A stretch of 19,634 nt of DNA, from assembly GCA_023427845.1 (NCBI GenBank), contig JAEYZX010000014.1, positions 1 through 19,634 of the forward strand, written 5' to 3'. The translations under genes and the position numbers were made by a program. The notes below the pieces were generated by a model. The model saw only the letters and a list, made by a program, of their open reading frames with translations, searched no databases and was not told the origin of the DNA. How positions within the stretch are numbered: the first letter of the stretch is position 1; the number at the start of each line of letters is the position of its first letter. Origin of the DNA: Bacteroidota bacterium (lineage in GTDB: Bacteria; Bacteroidota; Bacteroidia; Flavobacteriales; Flavobacteriaceae). This document shows, piece by piece, positions 15,518 through 19,634 of this stretch.

Positions 15518-17631
15518 CATCAGAAAATGGTTACCGTTATATTGACAGGGAAAAAAGTTGGCTTGCATTCAATGCACGCGTGTTGCAGGAAGCCGCCGAT
15601 GATGCGGTTCCGTTGTTGGACAGGATGCGATTCCTCGGAATTTTCTCCAACAACCTCGATGAATTTTTCCGCGTCCGTTTTGCCGCTATACGCCGCCTGA
15701 GCCTTTCAGGCGTTTCGGGAGAGAATGTGCTTGGCGGAATCAGTGCGCAGCAACTTGTTAAAGACATTACCGAAATCGTAATTCAACAACAATCCGAAAG
15801 CCTCCGGATCCTCAATATCATTGAAAACAAACTCGAAAAAGAAAATATTTTCATTATTAATGAAAAACAAATTTCCAAAGAGCAGCAGAATTTCATCAAG
15901 GATTTTTTCATCCAGCATGTGAGTCCGGCGTTGGTGACCATCATCCTCAACGATCTGGCCGAATTCCCGGTGCTTCGCGATACTTCAGGTTATTTGGCGG
16001 TCAAACTCGTAATGAAGCCAAACCAACAACGCGATGTCGCCGAAGGTGAAAAAAAACCGAAAAAGGAAGTCCGTTATGCGGTGATCGAAATGCCGCGGAC
16101 ATTAAACCGGTTCGTTGTCTTGCCATCGACCGACGAAAAGCAGTATGTCATTATGCTTGACGATGTTATCCGATACAACCTCAGTAGTATCTTTAATATC
16201 TTCGACTACCATAGCGTTAAGGCACACATGATAAAAATTACGCGTGATGCCGAACTTGACATCGACAGCGACATGAGCAAAAGCATGCTCGAAAAAATCG
16301 CCACAAGCGTAAAAGACCGGCGCATCGGTGAACCTGTCCGGTTTGTATACGACAAATCGATAGGGAAGGACACCCTGAAATTTTTCCTGACACAAATGGG
16401 AATCGACGCATCCGACAGCATTATTCCGGGTGGTCGCTATCACAACCGACGCGATTACATGAGTTTCCCACATCTGGGCCGATTTGATTTGCTTTACCAG
16501 CCTAAAACGCCATTGCCTGTAGACGGCCTCAGCCTCGACGGCAGCATTCTTCAACGAATCGCACACAAGGATTATCTTGTCAATGCGCCCTATCAGTCAT
16601 TTTCGTATCTGATAAAATTTCTTCGCGAAGCCGCATTGGACCCGAAAGTGACCGCAATAAAAATTACATTGTACCGACTGGCACGCAATTCGCAAATCAT
16701 CAGTTCGCTTATAAACGCGGCAAAGAACGGAAAAAAGGTCACCGTCCAAATCGAGTTGCAGGCGCGGTTCGATGAGGCGAGCAACATATCCTATGCCGAA
16801 CAGATGCAGACCGAAGGCATCGAACTCATTTTCGGAATCAAAGGGCTTAAAGTACACAGTAAAATATGCCTGATCGAGCGGATTGAAGAGGGGAAATTAA
16901 AACGCTTCGGATTCATTTCGACCGGAAACTTCAACGAAAATACCGCCAAAGTTTATACCGATGTCACCTTGTTTACCAGCCATCAGCAAATATTGAAAGA
17001 CGTTGCGAAAATTTTCGATTTTTTCGATGTCAATTACCGCGTCCACCGCTACAAGCACTTGATTGTATCGCCCCATTACAGCCGCACCCGTTTCTATAAA
17101 CTCATCGACCGCGAAATACAGTTTGCCAATGATGGCAAAAAAGCATGCATAAACCTGAAAATGAACAGCCTTTCCGATTTCGGGATGATAGACAAGCTAT
17201 ACGAAGCGAGCAACGCCGGTGTCAAGATTAGATTGTGGGTACGCGGAATCTGCTCCTTGATCCCGGGCGTAAAAGGAATGAGCGAAAATATTGAAGCCAT
17301 CAGCATAGTCGATAATTTTCTTGAACATTCAAGGATGTTCATATTTGAAAATGGCGGCAACACCGACGTCTATATTTCGTCGGCCGATTTTATGACGCGG
17401 AACCTTGACGGACGTGTGGAAGTCACCTGCCCGATATACGATCCCGATATTAAAAATGAACTGCTCGACGCATTTGAGGTCGGATGGAAAGGCAACGTAA
17501 AAGCGCGGCTGCATTCAGAAAACCTCGACAACAATTACCGTCCGCGTGGCGATCGCCCGGTTTTCAGGGCGCAGGAGGAGACTTATAATTATTACCGCGA
17601 TCGTTTGGAAGTAATTGCAGAGGTATTGTAA
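15514..17631 (+). CDS. ppk1: Polyphosphate kinase 1
   Basis: A 705-residue PPK1, close to the usual 680-720. It reversibly polymerises the gamma-phosphate of ATP into inorganic polyphosphate. Features: an N-terminal helical domain (YIDREKSWLAFNARVLQEA, 9-27; SNNLDEFFRVR, 45-55), a middle domain, and two phospholipase-D-like C-terminal domains. The autophosphorylated histidine is H448 in GLKVHSK, the second conserved histidine is H605 in NFLEHSRMFIFENGG, and STGNFNE (469-475) and SSADFMTRNLDGRVEV (622-637) mark the active-site loops. All catalytic residues appear present. It lies between sixA, with which it overlaps by 4 nt, and ppx, from which a 261-nt repeat-rich spacer separates it. Synthesis (ppk1) and degradation (ppx) genes thus sit together. 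Confidence 0.97.
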   Translation: MTSENGYRYIDREKSWLAFNARVLQEAADDAVPLLDRMRFLGIFSNNLDEFFRVRFAAIRRLSLSGVSGENVLGGISAQQLVKDITEIVIQQQSESLRILNIIENKLEKENIFIINEKQISKEQQNFIKDFFIQHVSPALVTIILNDLAEFPVLRDTSGYLAVKLVMKPNQQRDVAEGEKKPKKEVRYAVIEMPRTLNRFVVLPSTDEKQYVIMLDDVIRYNLSSIFNIFDYHSVKAHMIKITRDAELDIDSDMSKSMLEKIATSVKDRRIGEPVRFVYDKSIGKDTLKFFLTQMGIDASDSIIPGGRYHNRRDYMSFPHLGRFDLLYQPKTPLPVDGLSLDGSILQRIAHKDYLVNAPYQSFSYLIKFLREAALDPKVTAIKITLYRLARNSQIISSLINAAKNGKKVTVQIELQARFDEASNISYAEQMQTEGIELIFGIKGLKVHSKICLIERIEEGKLKRFGFISTGNFNENTAKVYTDVTLFTSHQQILKDVAKIFDFFDVNYRVHRYKHLIVSPHYSRTRFYKLIDREIQFANDGKKACINLKMNSLSDFGMIDKLYEASNAGVKIRLWVRGICSLIPGVKGMSENIEAISIVDNFLEHSRMFIFENGGNTDVYISSADFMTRNLDGRVEVTCPIYDPDIKNELLDAFEVGWKGNVKARLHSENLDNNYRPRGDRPVFRAQEETYNYYRDRLEVIAEVL

Positions 17632-17634
17632 GGG

Positions 17635-17786
17635 CCTTTTCCGGCTGTTCGCTGCAAGCCCTCAAATGCAAACCGTTTTTCCGGCGCCATTGCGATGCGC
17701 TTCCTCCGGTCGCGATGCAATGACGGGAAAAAGAAGTTTGCAAAATTCGGGGCTTTTCGCTGCCATCCGGGGCAGATCGCAAAAGG
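17635..17786. repeat. Long imperfect palindrome in the ppk1-ppx spacer (REP/MITE-like)
   Basis: A roughly 150-bp inverted repeat that begins 4 nt after the ppk1 stop. Matching arms, from outside in, are CCTTTT (17635-17640) with AAAAGG (17781-17786), AAGCCC (17656-17661) with GGGCTT (17750-17755), TGCAAAC (17667-17673) with GTTTGCA (17736-17742), TTTTTCC (17676-17682) with GGAAAAA (17726-17732), and CATTGC (17688-17693) with GCAATG (17717-17722). The pairs nest in one order, so a single long stem with bulges can form. The stretch is clearly more GC-rich than its surroundings and codes for nothing convincing on either strand. A short TTCGCTGC also recurs directly (17648-17655 and 17756-17763). 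It could act as a terminator/RNA-stability structure for ppk1 mRNA and may be a dispersed repeat family. Confidence 0.7.
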
Positions 17787-17820
17787 AAGAAATATTGTTT
17801 TTATAAAATTAATATATGTA

Positions 17821-17892
17821 TAATCTAATCCCTAATCCCTTATCCCTTATCCCTTATCCCTAATCCCTAACCCCTAATCCCTAAACAAACCC
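17821..17892. repeat. Telomere-like heptanucleotide array (TAATCCC)n before ppx
   Basis: Eight contiguous 7-bp units span 17826-17881: TAATCCC twice, TTATCCC three times, TAATCCC, TAACCCC, TAATCCC. A partial TAATC precedes them (17821-17825) and a degenerate TAAACAAACCC follows up to the ATG at 17893. The array therefore ends 11 nt before the ppx start. Counting the last one there are nine runs of three or more C on the + strand, and equally many G runs on the other, enough for G-quadruplex or i-motif folding. The unit differs from the plant telomere repeat CCCTAAA by one base. It is not a CRISPR, since there are no spacers. Confidence 0.9.
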
Positions 17893-18783
17893 ATGATCAA
17901 CATAAAAAAATATGCCGCCATAGATATCGGATCCAACGCGATGCGGTTACTGGTGTCCAATATTATTGAAGAACGGGGCAAGGAGACACAGTTCAGCAAA
18001 AGCTCGCTCGTCCGGGTACCTATCAGGTTAGGACAGGATGCATTTACAGTAGGCGAAATTTCGCAGGAGAACATCGAACGCATGGTCGACGCGATGAAAG
18101 CTTTTAAACTGCTGATGAAAGTCCACAAAGTCGAACGATACATGGCCTGCGCCACATCCGCCATGCGAGAAGCTTATAACGGTAAGGAAGTGGCCGATAT
18201 GATTCGCGAGCAAGCCGACATCAATATCGAAATAATCGACGGCAAACGCGAAGCGGCAATAATCGCCTCAACCGATCTACATTATTTGCTCAGGACCGAG
18301 CAGACGTATCTTTACGTTGATGTTGGTGGTGGCAGCACCGAATTTTCGCTGTTCTCGAACGGGAAAATGGTCGTATCGAAATCGTTTAAAGTCGGCACCG
18401 TACGTCTTATTAACAATATGGTAAACGATATCGTATGGCACGAAATCGAAAAATGGATCAAGGCAAATACAGTCCATTACGATCAGGTCATCCTAATCGG
18501 GTCGGGTGGGAATATCAACAAAGTTTTCAAGATGTCGGGCAAATTGCAGGAAAAACCCTTATCGTATATGTATCTTCAAACGCAATACGCACTGCTGAAT
18601 TCGCTTTCGTATGAGCAACGTGTTTCCGAACTCGGACTCAATCCGGACCGTGCCGATGTCATTGTTCCTGCGCTTCGGGTGTATTTGAATGCGATGAAAT
18701 GGAGTGGCGCACGCAACATCTATGTGCCAAAAATCGGATTATCGGACGGAATCGTAAAAGCACTGTATTACGATAAAGTTTAA
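17893..18783 (+). CDS. ppx: Ppx/GppA-family exopolyphosphatase or pppGpp phosphatase
   Basis: A 296-residue ASKHA-fold phosphatase. Motifs are DIGSNAMRLL (residues 11-20, phosphate loop 1), ATSAMREA (87-94), IDGKREAA (115-122, catalytic Glu region), VDVGGGSTEFSLF (142-154, phosphate loop 2) and LIGSGGNINK (201-210). It has only the two N-terminal domains, without the C-terminal HD-like part of the roughly 510-residue E. coli PPX; short Ppx/GppA proteins are common. Whether it cuts polyphosphate or pppGpp cannot be read from sequence, but being next to ppk1 favours polyphosphate. The start at 17893 is preferred because the conserved IKKYAAIDIGSN follows directly. Its leader is the heptamer array, and no ordinary Shine-Dalgarno is visible. 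It is convergent with dnaX at 3 nt. Confidence 0.9.
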   Translation: MINIKKYAAIDIGSNAMRLLVSNIIEERGKETQFSKSSLVRVPIRLGQDAFTVGEISQENIERMVDAMKAFKLLMKVHKVERYMACATSAMREAYNGKEVADMIREQADINIEIIDGKREAAIIASTDLHYLLRTEQTYLYVDVGGGSTEFSLFSNGKMVVSKSFKVGTVRLINNMVNDIVWHEIEKWIKANTVHYDQVILIGSGGNINKVFKMSGKLQEKPLSYMYLQTQYALLNSLSYEQRVSELGLNPDRADVIVPALRVYLNAMKWSGARNIYVPKIGLSDGIVKALYYDKV

Positions 18784-18786
18784 TGG

Positions 18787-19634
18787 CTAAATATCGAGGT
18801 CAAATGTTCGTCGCAGTAGGTCAAGGCTTGGATTAATCTCATTGAGCCGGTTATAACGATCCTGGGGCGTAAATGCTTTCCGCGCATCGATGTTTTCATT
18901 CACGATTACCTTGATGTCAATATCGTGATTGTGAAGTTTTCCGCGCAAATACCCCACAAGCTCGTGCTTTCCGCTTTCAAATTCAATTTTCGATCCTTCA
19001 TTCGGAAGCTCATGCACAATTGTTGTTCCTTCCAGCTTCGGGTCGTTGATCAATAAAAGCGACTCCATGATCTTGTGTCCGCGATCACTTAAACGCTGCG
19101 CAAATTTAGTCCATTGCAATAACATGTCGGTTTCGGTAAAAGGTTCGGTCGGTAAATGGACTTCATCCTTTACGTTTTTCTTTATGGATTCTGCCAACTC
19201 ACGTTTTGCGCGAATGCTCGCCAGAGATAATGCTGAAACATTTACGCCATTTGGTGCAGCCGGCATTTCAATTGGCTGGGAAGCGGCAGGAGTTGCGATA
19301 GGTTGCTGTGAACCGGCGGGAAGTGGTGCAACGGTTTCTTCGGCAACCGCAACGATTTCGGGGACTTGTACGTCAATTTCCAGTACGCGTCCGTAAAAGA
19401 AATTCGGCGGAATTATAAATCCGTCAACTTTTTTTTTTCTCCATCATAAGTGATGGAGGCAAGTTGCATCAGGCAAAGCTCGACAAGCAGCCGTTGGTTC
19501 TGGCTGACTTTATATTTCAGATCGCATTCATTAGCAAGGTCGATTGCCTTGAGCAAAAATTCCTGGTCTGCGCGTTTTGCCTGGTCGCCATATTGTTTTT
19601 GTGCCTGTTCACCGGCTTCAAGCAATGGTAATGT
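18787..19634 (-). CDS. dnaX: DNA polymerase III gamma/tau subunit, C-terminal part, with frame change (partial)
   Basis: The 5' part, with the ATPase domain, is outside the window. From 19634 the zero frame reads TLPLLEAGEQAQKQYGD..., with FLLKAIDLANECDLKYK and QNQRLLVELCLMQLASI, the domain III pattern of Bacteroidota DnaX, then DGEKKKLTDL and a TAA at 19415-19413. The -1 frame, joined at the A10 run (19438-19429), continues as VDGFIIPPNFFYGRVLEIDV, then a Pro/Ala/Glu-rich linker, then a 150-residue C-terminal domain ending RRTFDLDI at 18787. That extension is 213 residues, near the 212 unique to E. coli tau (643 versus 431 residues), and should bind helicase and polymerase alpha. So both parts are one gene, read with or without a frameshift. 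An assembly error in the A run could also explain it. Confidence 0.85.
19428..19442 (-). promoter_or_regulatory. Candidate recoding site in dnaX: GGAG, A10, slippery A AAA AAG
   Basis: On the minus strand GGAG (19442-19439) is followed by ten A (19438-19429) and G (19428). In the zero frame the last codons are AAA AAG, preceded by A, which gives the X XXY YYZ heptamer A AAA AAG (19434-19428). Slipping back one base lets GTT GAC GGA follow and opens the tau frame. GGAG just upstream could act as a Shine-Dalgarno-like stimulator. A 5-bp hairpin, AATTC-CGCC-GAATT (19414-19401), lies 13 nt downstream but is weak. Transcriptional slippage on A10 is an alternative route. Confidence 0.6.

Noticed and set aside
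16102..16566. A 154-codon minus-strand frame inside ppk1
   Set aside because: It is fully antisense to a clear PPK1 reading frame with intact motifs and shows no recognisable domain.
17564..17806. Two short frames, one per strand, over the ppk1-ppx palindrome
   Set aside because: They overlap the ppk1 end and the inverted repeat, and show Ser/Arg/Pro-rich translations without domain features.
17821..17892. CRISPR array
   Set aside because: Units are 7 bp and contiguous with no spacers, and there are no cas genes.
18787..19625. dnaX as a pseudogene or as two separate genes
   Set aside because: Both frames keep clean family-like sequence right up to the A10 run and no other lesion is seen, so recoding or a homopolymer error explains it better than decay.

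Overview
The window looks like a chromosomal segment of a gliding-type member of the Bacteroidota, most likely Flavobacterium or a close relative in the Flavobacteriaceae. The sequence evidence is a type IX secretion (T9SS) type B adhesin with an adjacent PorP/SprF-family protein, an OmpA/PD40 lipid-anchorless periplasmic protein, Bacteroidota-style -7 boxes (TAnnTTTG), few Shine-Dalgarno sequences and moderately AT-rich coding DNA. No rRNA, tRNA, IS element, phage gene or CRISPR array was seen.

Layout. (1) 1-558 (-): 5' part of an exported lipoprotein, probably thioredoxin/TlpA-like, diverging from an ABC-F ATPase (711-2327, +). (2) A hairpin terminator separates the ABC-F gene from a 55-residue lipoprotein/membrane peptide (2405-2572, -). 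(3) 2741-6162 (+): a tight run pyrR-pyrB-STAS-like-rnz-pdxH ending at a hairpin/T7 terminator. (4) 6369-6869 (+): CAP/SCP-domain lipoprotein with its own terminator. (5) 6926-14659 (-): a surface-adhesin operon of a small exported protein, a 1313-residue T9SS adhesin, a PorP/SprF protein, an OmpA-family protein and a 4-TM membrane protein, all overlapping or nearly abutting. (6) 15029-18783 (+): sixA-ppk1-ppx, a polyphosphate and phosphohistidine module, with an unusual 260-bp spacer before ppx. (7) 18787-19634 (-): the 3' part of dnaX, convergent with ppx and 3 nt from it.

The strongest item for follow-up is dnaX. Its reading frame is broken at a run of ten A residues that contains A AAA AAG, the same slippery heptamer used by E. 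coli dnaX. A -1 shift there restores a 213-residue C-terminal extension of the tau type, and no shift gives a gamma-like product. This is either recoding (ribosomal or transcriptional slippage) in the opposite sense to E. coli, or a homopolymer length error. The second is the ppk1-ppx spacer, which holds a long imperfect palindrome followed by a telomere-like (TAATCCC)n array ending 11 nt before the ppx start codon, with nine C3 runs on the + strand and so G-quadruplex potential on the other. Other points are an ABC-F protein with one canonical and one degenerate composite ATP site, a STAS-like protein inside the pyrimidine operon, and an unknown exported protein coupled to the adhesin gene.
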